NCBI GenBank assembly: GCA_018661505.1
Contig: JABJIE010000026.1
Location: 92,358-156,357 of the forward strand
Length of the DNA stretch: 64,000 nucleotides
Source of the DNA: Lentimicrobiaceae bacterium
Lineage (GTDB): Bacteria > Bacteroidota > Bacteroidia > Bacteroidales > F082
Direction: 5' to 3'
A model generated the notes under the pieces. The model saw only the letters and a list, made by a program, of their open reading frames with translations, made no database searches and had not been told where the DNA came from. Of this stretch, positions 1 to 8,655 are shown piece after piece (the stretch's first letter is position 1; each line of letters starts with the position of its first letter). The translations under genes and the position numbers were made by a program.

Positions 1-209
1 CATCCAGGCGGATAGGAACTTTTCACATATTAACCTAAAAACCCTCATGTTTGAGGGATAACCCAAAAAATTAACCTGCTAAAGTTAATAGTTCTATGAA
101 GAACCATCGCAAAGATATACAAATTTCAATGCCAATTTATATAACGGTTTAAAATAAAGATTTAAAGTTGGTTATGTTAGTGCACAACGTATTATGCGCT
201 AATTAGAAA
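1..209. other. left-edge spacer downstream of lptB
   Basis: No convincing gene is visible. A small hairpin with arms CCCTCA (42-47) and TGAGGG (52-57) and a second weak one near 89-102 are the only structures noticed. The region lies downstream of the minus-strand lptB gene and may hold the promoter of a gene beyond the left edge. Confidence 0.4.
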
Positions 210-950
210 TTACTCCTCGAAGTTTTTTTCCCTAAGAGTAAAGTTTTTCCCAAGGTATACTTTTCTCACATGTTCATCCTCTGCCAAGTCTTTTGCAGAA
301 CCTGATTTTAAAATAGATCCTTCAAAAAGTAAATATGCTCTATCCACAATGGTCAATGTTTCATGAACATTATGATCCGTAATAAGTATTCCTATATTTT
401 TTTTCTTAAGCTTAGATACTATTGTTTGAATATCCTCTACTGCAATTGGATCCACTCCGGCAAAAGGTTCATCCAATAGAATGAACTTGGGATCTACGGC
501 TAGAGCTCTTGCTATTTCTGTTCTTCGCCGCTCGCCACCAGAGAGTTGAATACCCATGCTTTTTCTTATACTACTAAGACCAAACTCCTCGAGCAGGTTT
601 TCTAATCTTTCTTCCTGTTGTTGTTTTGTCAGATCCGTAAATTGCATAACGGCCTTGAGATTATCTTCTATGCTTAAATGTCTAAATACAGATGCCTCCT
701 GAGCCAAGTAACCAATCCCCCTCTGTGCTCTTTTGTACATGGGCTCATTGGTTATCTCAACATCGTCAAGAAAGACCTGACCTGAAAAAGGTTTAATCAA
801 TCCAACAATCATATAAAAGTTAGTGGTTTTTCCTGCACCATTGGGTCCAAGTAATCCAACAATTTCACCTCTTTTTACTTCCATTGAAACATGATTAACA
901 ACTGTACGTTGTTTATATTTCTTTACAAGTTCTCTGGTCCAAAGTTTCAT
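210..950 (-). CDS. lptB: LPS export ABC transporter ATP-binding protein LptB
   Basis: Cytoplasmic ATPase of the LptB2FG complex, which extracts lipopolysaccharide from the inner membrane and drives it across the Lpt bridge. The 246-residue protein has a Walker A motif GPNGAGKTT (residues 35-43), the ABC signature LSGGE (136-140), a Walker B FILLDE (156-161) and the switch histidine in TDHNVHE (H193). The length is normal for LptB, and the N-terminal pattern RELVKKYKQRTVVNHVS is typical of LptB rather than of other ABC ATPases. It lies 68 bases downstream of kdsD on the same strand, so Kdo synthesis and LPS export are probably co-transcribed, a pairing also known from Proteobacteria. LptF/G are not in the window. 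Confidence 0.95.
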   Translation of the reverse strand: MKLWTRELVKKYKQRTVVNHVSMEVKRGEIVGLLGPNGAGKTTNFYMIVGLIKPFSGQVFLDDVEITNEPMYKRAQRGIGYLAQEASVFRHLSIEDNLKAVMQFTDLTKQQQEERLENLLEEFGLSSIRKSMGIQLSGGERRRTEIARALAVDPKFILLDEPFAGVDPIAVEDIQTIVSKLKKKNIGILITDHNVHETLTIVDRAYLLFEGSILKSGSAKDLAEDEHVRKVYLGKNFTLREKNFEE

Positions 951-1018
951 TTATACTTATTGGCTTAATTATCCCTAACTTCAAAAACGTTAGTTGTTGG
1001 TTTCAATTATATCTTACA

Positions 1019-1984
1019 TTAAAAAATACCTTCTTTTAAGATATCGTGAAGATGAATAACACCACTATAATTATCTCCATCCATTACAGGTAGCTGCGTA
1101 ATATTATTCTCTCGCATCAACGATAATGCATTTACTATCAATGAGTCTTTTTCAATACTTAACGGTTCTTTGGTCATAATATCCTTTGCGGTTAGATGCT
1201 TATAATCGTCGTGGTTTTCAATCATTCGCCTTAAATCACCATCTGTTATAACACCTATCATTTTACCATCATCAATTACAGCAGTAGTACCAAGTCTTTT
1301 TGAGGATATTTCAATTATTACATTTGTAATGCTTTCATTAATGTCAACAGCTGGAGCATCATTTTTTGAGCTAAGATCATGGACTCTCATGTACATTTTT
1401 TTACCCAGTGAGCCACCGGGGTGATAATTGGCAAAGTCCGTAGCTGAAAACCCTCTTAATTTTAATAAACAAACTGCCAATGCATCACCCATAACCAACT
1501 GAGCAGTGGTACTTGTAGTTGGGGCAAGATTGTTTGGACACGCTTCTCTATCTACAGTTGTATTCAAAATTAAATCAGAATGTTGAGCCAAATAAGATGT
1601 AATATTACCTACCAGAGCTATTATTTTATTTTTTCTAGCTTTTAATAATGGAACTAAAACCTTAATCTCGGGTGTCTCTCCACTTTTGGAAATAATAATT
1701 AATACATCATCAGGCCTAACAATTCCAAGGTCTCCATGTATGGCATCTGCAGCGTGCATAAATATGGAGGGTGTACCTGTGGAATTAAAGGTAGCTACAA
1801 TTTTTTGTGCAATTATGGCACTTTTACCAATTCCAGTTACGATAACACGGCCTTTAGATTTATAAATAACATTTGCTGATTCAACAAAGTCATCATTAAT
1901 GGAATCAGCAAGGTTGATTATTGCCTGATATTCATCTTTTATAACTGATATGGCTGTTTCTTTTATTTTGCTATTTGTGCTCAA
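1019..1984 (-). CDS. kdsD: D-arabinose-5-phosphate isomerase (KpsF/GutQ family)
   Basis: Interconverts D-ribulose-5-phosphate and D-arabinose-5-phosphate, the first step toward Kdo for the LPS inner core. The 321 residues contain a SIS domain (about 40-170, with the sugar-phosphate loop GIGKSA and the segments HAADAIHGDLG and SKSGETPE) followed by two CBS repeats (about 205-320). This is the standard length and order for KdsD. The first codon is TTG, with no in-frame ATG upstream. It is transcribed divergently from recQ and precedes lptB on the same strand, which supports an LPS role over a sugar-utilisation (GutQ) role. Confidence 0.93.
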   Translation of the reverse strand: MSTNSKIKETAISVIKDEYQAIINLADSINDDFVESANVIYKSKGRVIVTGIGKSAIIAQKIVATFNSTGTPSIFMHAADAIHGDLGIVRPDDVLIIISKSGETPEIKVLVPLLKARKNKIIALVGNITSYLAQHSDLILNTTVDREACPNNLAPTTSTTAQLVMGDALAVCLLKLRGFSATDFANYHPGGSLGKKMYMRVHDLSSKNDAPAVDINESITNVIIEISSKRLGTTAVIDDGKMIGVITDGDLRRMIENHDDYKHLTAKDIMTKEPLSIEKDSLIVNALSLMRENNITQLPVMDGDNYSGVIHLHDILKEGIF

Positions 1985-2002
1985 TTAAAATTTTGTTAAT
2001 TA

Positions 2003-2034
2003 TTGTGATTTTGATTTATATATTGTTATATTTG
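2003..2034 (+). promoter_or_regulatory. Bacteroidota-type promoter before recQ
   Basis: A TTG at 2003-2005 is followed after 21 bases by TATATTTG (2027-2034). This matches the Bacteroidota pattern TTG-N17-23-TAnnTTTG and lies about 100 bases ahead of the recQ start. Pattern match only. Confidence 0.5.
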
Positions 2035-2137
2035 TGTTAAGCATTAAGATATAGTACAAAAAATCTATTCATTCAATGAATGCATTAAAACAATACTTTG
2101 TAAATTCTTACAAAGATATATTTTATCTGACTAATTG

Positions 2138-4342
2138 ATGGGAACCACTAATGATATTTATGAGGCCAGAAAAATCCTCAAGGCTTTTTTTGGTTTTTCT
2201 AGTTTTAAAGGAGAGCAAGAAGAGATCATCCAAAATGTTATGGATGACAAAAACACTTTTGTTGTTATGCCAACAGGAGGAGGCAAGTCTCTATGCTATC
2301 AGCTCCCAGCATTGATGAAAGAAGGAACTTCAATAGTAGTTTCTCCCCTTATTGCACTCATGAAGAATCAGGTCGATATGATTCGGAACTTTGGAACTGA
2401 AACTGGTATTGCTCATGTAATGAATTCATCTCTTTCAAAAGCAGAAATTAAACAAGTAAGAGACGATCTAACAGTGGGTAAAACAAAGCTGCTTTATATG
2501 GCGCCAGAGTCTCTGACCAAAGAAGAGAATGTAGTTTTTCTGAAAAAAATCAAAGTATCATTTTTTGCCATAGATGAAGCACATTGTATTTCCGAGTGGG
2601 GTCATGATTTCAGACCTGAATACAGAAAGCTAAGGTCAATTATTAATTCCATAAACCCTAATTTGCCTACTATAGCATTAACTGCCACAGCAACACTAAA
2701 AGTTCAAGAAGATATTCTTAAAAACCTTGAGATATCAGATGCTGATGTTTATAAGGCATCTTTTGATAGAGAAAATCTTTATTACGAAGTAAGACCAAAA
2801 ACAAAAGATGTAATTAAGGATATCATCAAATACATAAAAACTCAACCTAATAAGTCAGGTATTGTTTATTGCCTAAGTAGAAAAAAAGTAGAAGAAATAG
2901 CTGAATCACTTGTTGTAAATGGTATAAGGGCTCTGCCCTATCATGCTGGGCTTGATGCTTCCACAAGGCGGAATAATCAAGATATGTTTCTCATGGAAGA
3001 GGTTGAAGTTATTGTTGCAACAATAGCATTTGGCATGGGTATTGACAAACCGGATATTCGATTTGTAATTCATCATGATATTCCAAAAAGTATTGAGGGA
3101 TATTACCAAGAGACAGGTAGAGGTGGAAGAGATGGCAGAGAAGGTAATTGTATTACATTTTATTCGTATGATGACATTCAAAAATTAGAAAAATTCATGA
3201 AGGATAAACCTGTTGCAGAGCAGGAAATTGCAAAAGAATTACTTTTTGAAACTGTTGCATATGCAGAATCATCAGTTTGTCGGCATAAGCTTTTACTACA
3301 TTATTTTGGTGAAGGATATACCAAAGAAAGTTGTGGGGCTTGTGACAACTGCCTTAATCCCAAAGAAAAATTTGAAGGTAAGGAGCATATTATACTGATG
3401 TTGAAAACAGTATTGGATTTAAAGGAGCAATTTAAGATTAAAATTATAAGCGAAATACTTGCAGGCAAAAAGAGCGGTGATGTAAAATCCATTAAACTTG
3501 ATAAACTTCCACTATTCGGAGCAGGGAAACAACATGACGAAAAGTATTGGGTAATGGTTATCCGTCAAGGGTTGATTCATAAATTAGTGGAAAAGGAAAT
3601 TGAAAACTATGGTATCATAAAGTTAACTGATAAGGGCAAGGATTATATTAATAACCCTTATAGTATTTTAATCGCTAAAGATCACGATTATGAGCATAAT
3701 GATGATGATGATATAATACTCAAAGGTGGTGGTCAAAGGCAAAGTGGTGCTGATAAAGTGCTTTTTTCTTTGCTGAAGGATCTTCGAAAAGATATCTCAA
3801 GAAATGAAAACCTTCCTCCCTTTGTTATTTTCCAGGATCCATCGTTGGAGGATATGACCATACAATATCCTATAAGTGAAGATGAGCTACAACAAATTTC
3901 TGGAGTAGGTGCAGGAAAAGCTGCAAAATATGGTAAACCATTTCTGGATCTAATATCCAACTATGTTGAAGAGAATGAAATAACTCGCCCAAACGATATG
4001 GTAATAAAATCGGTTGTGAACAAATCCGGTTTAAAAGTTTATATAATTCAGTCAATTGACAGAAAAAGGCCGCTCGATGATATTGCACATTCGAAAAATT
4101 TATCACTCGATGCTGCACTAAAGGAAATTGAACTAATAGTTTCATCCGGAACTAAACTTGATATAAGTTATTATATCGATGAAAAAGTTGATGAATATCA
4201 TCAAGAAGAAATATTCGATTATTTTGCAGAAGCAGAAACAGACAGTATTCAAGATGCTCTTGATGAACTGGGAGAACCAGAATTTAGTGAAGAAGAAGTG
4301 AGGCTAATGCGAATTAAATTCTTATCTGAAGTGGGGAACTAA
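2138..4342 (+). CDS. recQ: ATP-dependent DNA helicase RecQ
   Basis: 3'-5' DNA helicase for recombination and stalled-fork repair. The protein is about 734 residues. An N-terminal superfamily 2 helicase core has the Walker A motif TGGGKS (near residue 47), the DEAH box IDEAHCISEWGHDFRP and motif VI QETGRGGRDG. A zinc-binding region follows, with cysteines in SVCRHK and CGACDNC. An RQC winged helix comes next, then an HRDC domain (roughly 540-620) and a C-terminal helical extension of the HTH_40 type often seen in Bacteroidota. The start is ATG at 2138; the TTG just before it is less likely. The DUF4296 lipoprotein gene begins 2 bases after the stop, so the two are probably co-transcribed. Confidence 0.96.
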   Translation: MGTTNDIYEARKILKAFFGFSSFKGEQEEIIQNVMDDKNTFVVMPTGGGKSLCYQLPALMKEGTSIVVSPLIALMKNQVDMIRNFGTETGIAHVMNSSLSKAEIKQVRDDLTVGKTKLLYMAPESLTKEENVVFLKKIKVSFFAIDEAHCISEWGHDFRPEYRKLRSIINSINPNLPTIALTATATLKVQEDILKNLEISDADVYKASFDRENLYYEVRPKTKDVIKDIIKYIKTQPNKSGIVYCLSRKKVEEIAESLVVNGIRALPYHAGLDASTRRNNQDMFLMEEVEVIVATIAFGMGIDKPDIRFVIHHDIPKSIEGYYQETGRGGRDGREGNCITFYSYDDIQKLEKFMKDKPVAEQEIAKELLFETVAYAESSVCRHKLLLHYFGEGYTKESCGACDNCLNPKEKFEGKEHIILMLKTVLDLKEQFKIKIISEILAGKKSGDVKSIKLDKLPLFGAGKQHDEKYWVMVIRQGLIHKLVEKEIENYGIIKLTDKGKDYINNPYSILIAKDHDYEHNDDDDIILKGGGQRQSGADKVLFSLLKDLRKDISRNENLPPFVIFQDPSLEDMTIQYPISEDELQQISGVGAGKAAKYGKPFLDLISNYVEENEITRPNDMVIKSVVNKSGLKVYIIQSIDRKRPLDDIAHSKNLSLDAALKEIELIVSSGTKLDISYYIDEKVDEYHQEEIFDYFAEAETDSIQDALDELGEPEFSEEEVRLMRIKFLSEVGN

Positions 4343-4343
4343 A

Positions 4344-4802
4344 ATGAAAAATTGGTTAACACTTACCTTTATAGTAGCCACAATGAGTGCATGCTATAAT
4401 ATTAATGAAAAGGAAATAATTATACCTGAAAAATTACTTTCCAAAAATGAGCTTGCTTCCATTATGACTGAAATGCAAATAGCTGAAGCAAGCTTTGTTG
4501 TTAATAGCGATGTAAGATTTGAATTGTCAATGAAACCTAATTATTATGATGCTATTCTCATTCATTATGATATTACTCTTGATGAGATAAGAGATAATAT
4601 TAACTACTATCAATCATCACATGATGATATGACGGAAATATACGAAACGATTTTAGCAAACCTTAGTAAACTTGAAAGTGATGTTGAATATCAAATTAAG
4701 GAAATGGATTTGGCAAAGGATAGTACCCTAATGAATTCCGATACCATGACCATTGACACAGTTATAATACCAGTTGATGAAATAATTATTGATAATAAAT
4801 AA
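4344..4802 (+). CDS. DUF4296-type lipoprotein
   Basis: A 152-residue exported protein of unknown function. A short hydrophobic signal ends at the lipobox-like MSAC near residue 17, so it is probably a lipoprotein. The segment that follows (EKLLSKNELASIMTEMQIAEA) is the start typical of the DUF4296 family in Bacteroidota. The tail is acidic. It begins 2 bases after recQ and is probably translated from the same message, although no functional link to RecQ is evident. Family assignment is from memory of the conserved pattern. Confidence 0.75.
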   Translation: MKNWLTLTFIVATMSACYNINEKEIIIPEKLLSKNELASIMTEMQIAEASFVVNSDVRFELSMKPNYYDAILIHYDITLDEIRDNINYYQSSHDDMTEIYETILANLSKLESDVEYQIKEMDLAKDSTLMNSDTMTIDTVIIPVDEIIIDNK

Positions 4803-4806
4803 AGGT

Positions 4807-5205
4807 CTAACGAGAAAATAATGCTGTTCTGGATTCACTTTCTATACCATTTATCAATTCAAAACTGAACTCTAACTTCTTACTGTTAACATAAATTCCT
4901 GATCCACTAACTGTATATTCTGAACCTAGGTCTTGCAATTCTATCACCAGTGAGTTACCAATTACCAATGCTGATGCCGATGTGCCCAGATTTGCAAAAT
5001 TAGTCATGATAATTTCTGACGAATTTGAAGGCTTTGCAATAATGGTTACATCATAGTTTATTCTTGCAGGTTGATCATTAACACTCCATGTGCCAACATA
5101 TTGTTGAATATAATCATCCTCTTCCATCAAGTCATCATCTGTACATGAGCTAATGCTCAATGTGAATATTGCAATTAACATAGGGTATAAATACTTAATT
5201 ATCAT
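4807..5205 (-). CDS. small lipoprotein of unknown function
   Basis: A 132-residue protein. It has a signal peptide ending at the lipobox SISSC (near residue 21), then a stretch of acidic residues, then a beta-rich region starting with YVGTWSVND. That GTW start recalls the lipocalin-like or META-like small lipoproteins of Bacteroidota, but I cannot assign a family. It lies 12 bases downstream of the secreted thioredoxin gene on the same strand and ends 4 bases from the convergent DUF4296 gene. Confidence 0.65.
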   Translation of the reverse strand: MIIKYLYPMLIAIFTLSISSCTDDDLMEEDDYIQQYVGTWSVNDQPARINYDVTIIAKPSNSSEIIMTNFANLGTSASALVIGNSLVIELQDLGSEYTVSGSGIYVNSKKLEFSFELINGIESESRTALFSR

Positions 5206-5217
5206 ATGAGGTAATAT

Positions 5218-6018
5218 TTAATGTAATACAGATATTTTAGATGTAGAAATAACTCTGCCATTTGAAAATACTCTTAGCAAATAGTATCCACTATTAATTC
5301 CATCAACCCTTAAGTCAATGGAAATGTTTCCTTTTTTATAACTAATAGGTTTTGTACATTTTATTTCCCTGCCCATAAAATCACTGATGGTAACAAAAAT
5401 ATCTGCGTTATTTTTTAAGTCCAAATTAACTTTGGCTTCACTAACGATGGGGTTTGGGAAAACTTTTACATCACCCTGTAATTCAGATGTTTCACCAACG
5501 CCAACTAAAGTACCACCTGCTGCTATAACCGCATTTGTAATAGTCTCTTCATCTGGATACCAAACATACGGATCAAAAATATTATGATCCGGAGTTATTA
5601 TTATTACCGTAGGATAGGATTGAATATCATAAAGCTGATAAACCAAATTACCACCACCTTGGGTACCGCTAACCGAAGGAAAGGTTAAACCAAAAATAGA
5701 ATCAAATTCTCGAACACCCTGATTATCATTACCCCAATTTATTCCCAAAAAATATGTATTCCCTTGATTTTCCCCAAAATTTTCATAACATGCTTGAAAA
5801 TCATCGGCATAATCCTGACAAGGTCCGCAGGTGGTTGAGAAAAAATCTATGACAACTATTTTATTTTCATCATCAAGCAGTGGAAAAAGCCAAATTGGTT
5901 CACCAAATATTGTTTTTACATGAAAGTTTTCAGCAACCGTTAGTGTAGTTTGAGCATTGGCATAAGATGCCAAGGTAATAAACATAGTTAAAAGAGTAAT
6001 TTTTCTAAAAAAAGTCAT
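5218..6018 (-). CDS. secreted thioredoxin-fold protein with T9SS sorting domain
   Basis: A 266-residue exported protein. Residues 1-22 form a signal peptide ending in YANAQ. A thioredoxin-like domain (about 25-170) carries the redox motif CGPC in FFSTTCGPCQDYADDF and a cis-proline segment SYPTVIII. The last ~80 residues begin with VFPNPIVSEAKV and end in a GYYLLRV / SKISVLH pattern, the type A C-terminal sorting domain of the type IX secretion system. It is therefore probably released or cell-surface attached, acting on disulfides outside the cell; the substrate is unknown. It starts 3 bases after the stop of the upstream nucleotidyltransferase remnant. Confidence 0.85.
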   Translation of the reverse strand: MTFFRKITLLTMFITLASYANAQTTLTVAENFHVKTIFGEPIWLFPLLDDENKIVVIDFFSTTCGPCQDYADDFQACYENFGENQGNTYFLGINWGNDNQGVREFDSIFGLTFPSVSGTQGGGNLVYQLYDIQSYPTVIIITPDHNIFDPYVWYPDEETITNAVIAAGGTLVGVGETSELQGDVKVFPNPIVSEAKVNLDLKNNADIFVTISDFMGREIKCTKPISYKKGNISIDLRVDGINSGYYLLRVFSNGRVISTSKISVLH

Positions 6019-6021
6019 TAT

Positions 6022-6288
6022 TTAGCCTTTTATTATTGCATTATAAATATTATCGGTAAGCCTGCGTACGACAACCATGAATAAGCATCCAAACTTATCA
6101 TATTGACGTATTATATTTTCAAGAAAGGATGCTCTCTTATCAAGTTCAAGTAAAAATTTTGGCTTCCCATACGGGATGATCTGCCAGCCGCCAGTATAAT
6201 TACAGAACAACTTTTCTTCAGCGTCCAACTTTTTAAAATATAATTTATAGTCTTTGATAGTAAGTCTAATATCCTGAACCGGCTCCAC
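6022..6288 (-). pseudogene. remnant of a MobA-like nucleotidyltransferase (frameshifted, truncated)
   Basis: Two overlapping minus-strand frames each hold half of one recognisable motif. One frame reads SVIILAAGRSSRMG (about 6207-6166), the nucleotide-binding start of the NTP_transf_3/MobA-like family. The other frame, from about 6166, continues as GKPKFLLELDKRASF and then NIIRQYDKFG, the expected next segment. One extra base near 6165-6168 would restore the full family pattern. The reading then stops after about 60 residues, where this family usually has 180-230, and the thioredoxin gene begins immediately. I read this as a decayed gene with a 1-base deletion and loss of its 3' part. As it stands, the second frame could still encode an 88-residue product from GTG at 6288, overlapping the dehydrogenase gene by 23 bases. 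Confidence 0.7.
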
Positions 6289-7174
6289 CTATTTGCTCGA
6301 TTGGATGCCATGTAGTCTTAATTTCTTGTAAGTCTCTTATTTTATAAGGATTCTGAGCTTTAACCGAGAACCAATCAGATTTCCAATAAAATACTCTTTT
6401 CATATTTTCGGAAGCATTAATCTGAATGTTTTTTAATTCTTCTTTATCAGTTCTTGAATATATAATGGCATTTACATCCATATGAGAAGAAAAATGGCCA
6501 GCCAGCTCCTTTGCATTTCCTGTAAGTATATTAATTACACCACCCGGAACATCAGAAGAATTTATTACTTCCGCAAAAGTAACAGAGCAAAGTGGCTTAC
6601 TTTCGGACGCTAACACTACACAAGTGTTGCCGCCTGCTACTACTGGTGCAATAACTGAAACCAGACCAATAAGTGAATTTTCTTCAGGAGCTATTATGGC
6701 AACCACACCCATTGGTTCACAAACCGAAAAGTTATAATATGAAGAGGAAACAGGATTTACGGAACTAAATATTTGTTGATATTTATCACACCATCCCGCA
6801 TAATAAATTAGCCTATCTATAGAATTGTTCACTTCTTTTTCCGCTTTGGCAGATGTTGAGCCTTGAATCTTGAGTTCTTCAATAAATTGTGCTCTTCTTC
6901 CTTCGAGTATCTCCCCAAGCCTGTATAATATCTGACTTCTGTTGAAAGCAGTTCGTGCTGACCAGCCTACGGAAGCGCTTCTTGCTGCCACCACTGCATT
7001 TCTAAAGTCTTTGCGAGAACTTAGGCAGATATTTCCCAATATGTTCCCTTTACTATCAAGTGGATTATAATATCTCCCTGATTCTGTTCGAGGAAATTTA
7101 CCTCCAATGTAAATCTTATATGTTTTCAAGATTTCCAATCTCTTTTCATTCTTATATTTTACACCTTTCGACAT
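6266..7174 (-). CDS. degenerate aldehyde dehydrogenase (ALDH16 C-terminal-domain-like)
   Basis: A 302-residue protein from the aldehyde dehydrogenase superfamily. It has the N-terminal cofactor-domain pattern: YIGGKFPRTESGRYYNP, then AARSASVGWSARTAFNRSQIL and PEENSLIGLVSVIAPVVAGGN. It ends at KTTWHPIEQ, before any catalytic domain, so the active-site cysteine is absent by design rather than by a visible break. It is 12 bases downstream of the complete dehydrogenase. In ALDH16 enzymes one polypeptide carries a full ALDH domain plus a shortened, cysteine-less second domain; this gene pair looks like that arrangement split in two. A structural or regulatory partner role is inference. Confidence 0.8.
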   Translation of the reverse strand: MSKGVKYKNEKRLEILKTYKIYIGGKFPRTESGRYYNPLDSKGNILGNICLSSRKDFRNAVVAARSASVGWSARTAFNRSQILYRLGEILEGRRAQFIEELKIQGSTSAKAEKEVNNSIDRLIYYAGWCDKYQQIFSSVNPVSSSYYNFSVCEPMGVVAIIAPEENSLIGLVSVIAPVVAGGNTCVVLASESKPLCSVTFAEVINSSDVPGGVINILTGNAKELAGHFSSHMDVNAIIYSRTDKEELKNIQINASENMKRVFYWKSDWFSVKAQNPYKIRDLQEIKTTWHPIEQIGGAGSGY

Positions 7175-7186
7175 ACTGTTTTACCT

Positions 7187-8647
7187 TTATTTTAAATTTA
7201 AATATGCAGCCAGTCCATGTAGTCCGCCTTCTCTTCCAAGTCCGCTTTCCTTGTACCCTCCGAAAGGAGAAGCAGGATCAAACTTATTATAGGTATTTGC
7301 CCATATTACACCTGCTTGTAATTGATGGGTAAGATTAAATATTTTCGATCCTTTGTCGGTCCATACACCAGCCGATAGACCGTAGGGAGTATTGTTGGCT
7401 TTACTGATCACTTCTTCAATAGTTCGAAATGTTTGAATGGCAAGCACCGGACCAAATATTTCTTCTTGGGCAATTGTATGCGATTGTGAAACATTTAAAA
7501 AAAGTGTTGGCTTGCACCAATTTCCCTTACTAGGAAGGGTACAGGAACTTTGGTACATAAGTGCTCCTTCTTGCTTTCCAATTTCGATGTAGTCATTTAT
7601 TGTTTTCAATTGTTCTTTGGAATTGATTGCCCCTACATCTGTATTTTTATCCAGGGGATCACCAACAATAAGGCTCTCCAATCTATGTTTTAGCTTTTTT
7701 ACTACAGTTTCGAATATTGACTCTTGAACGAACAATCTTGATCCTGCACAACATACATGACCCTGATTAAAATAAATACCATTCACAATTCCTTCCACTG
7801 CCTGATCAATTGCTGCATCTTCAAAAATGATATTGGCTGCCTTACCTCCAAGTTCGAGTGTAACTTTTTTTTGTGTTCCGGCAACAGTCTTATTAATGAT
7901 CTTACCTACTTGAGTAGATCCGGTGAAGGCAATTTTATTAATTTCAGGATGATTCACAATTGCGGCTCCAGTTTCTCCGGCACCAGTAATAATATTCACA
8001 ACACCATCAGGCAATCCTGAATCCTGAATTAATTCTGCTAATTTTAAAGCTGTAAGAGGAGTGGTCTCCGCAGGTTTTAGTATCACTGTGTTTCCCGTTG
8101 CTAAAGCCGGTGCTATTTTCCATGATGCCATTAGTAATGGAAAATTCCATGGAATAATTTGTCCGACAACGCCCAAGGGTTGAGGATTTTTGTTAGGGAA
8201 AGCATATTCCAGTTTGTCTGCCCAGCCAGCATGGTAGAAGAAATGATTTGCGGCTAGTGGTATATCTATATCTCTTGACTCCCGAATAGGTTTACCACCA
8301 TCCAACGACTCTATTATTGCAAACTCTTTAGCCCTTTCCTGTATCATCCGCGCAATGCGATAAATATATTTTGCCCGTTCAAGAGCGGGCATTACAGACC
8401 ATACATTTTCATAAGCGCTACGGGCAGCATTCACTGCTTTATTAACATCTTCTATTGTACCTTCAGCAACTTCAGCCAGTTTTACTTCCGTGGCAGGATT
8501 TATGGTAGCAAAATATTTTCCTTTAACCGGCTTAACAAACTTTCCATTAATGAAATGTTCGTAGCGTTTTTTTAGCTGAATATGATCTGTACTTTCCGGT
8601 GCCGGAGAAAGATTCCAGCTACTTTCTGATTTATCTTTAGTTTTCAT
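7187..8647 (-). CDS. aldehyde dehydrogenase, NAD(P)-dependent
   Basis: A 486-residue complete aldehyde dehydrogenase. Visible signatures are the cofactor-domain motif IIPWNFPLLMASWKIAPALA, the nucleotide loop FTGSTQVGKII, the general-base glutamate in TLELGGK, the nucleophile cysteine in NQGHVCCAGS, and EEIFGPVL. I chose ATG at 8647, preceded by AAAAGG, because it gives the usual family length. A longer reading from 8776 would overlap deoC by about 120 bases and add 43 unlikely residues. It follows deoC by 8 bases and precedes the cysteine-less dehydrogenase by 12. The likely substrate is the acetaldehyde released by DeoC; that is inference from position. Confidence 0.9.
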   Translation of the reverse strand: MKTKDKSESSWNLSPAPESTDHIQLKKRYEHFINGKFVKPVKGKYFATINPATEVKLAEVAEGTIEDVNKAVNAARSAYENVWSVMPALERAKYIYRIARMIQERAKEFAIIESLDGGKPIRESRDIDIPLAANHFFYHAGWADKLEYAFPNKNPQPLGVVGQIIPWNFPLLMASWKIAPALATGNTVILKPAETTPLTALKLAELIQDSGLPDGVVNIITGAGETGAAIVNHPEINKIAFTGSTQVGKIINKTVAGTQKKVTLELGGKAANIIFEDAAIDQAVEGIVNGIYFNQGHVCCAGSRLFVQESIFETVVKKLKHRLESLIVGDPLDKNTDVGAINSKEQLKTINDYIEIGKQEGALMYQSSCTLPSKGNWCKPTLFLNVSQSHTIAQEEIFGPVLAIQTFRTIEEVISKANNTPYGLSAGVWTDKGSKIFNLTHQLQAGVIWANTYNKFDPASPFGGYKESGLGREGGLHGLAAYLNLK

Positions 8648-8655
8648 TGCCTTTT

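Noticed and set aside
1..48. Possible start of a minus-strand gene running off the left edge (ATG at 48-46, open for 16 codons)
   Set aside because: Too short to judge and no recognisable motif; could be chance in AT-rich sequence.
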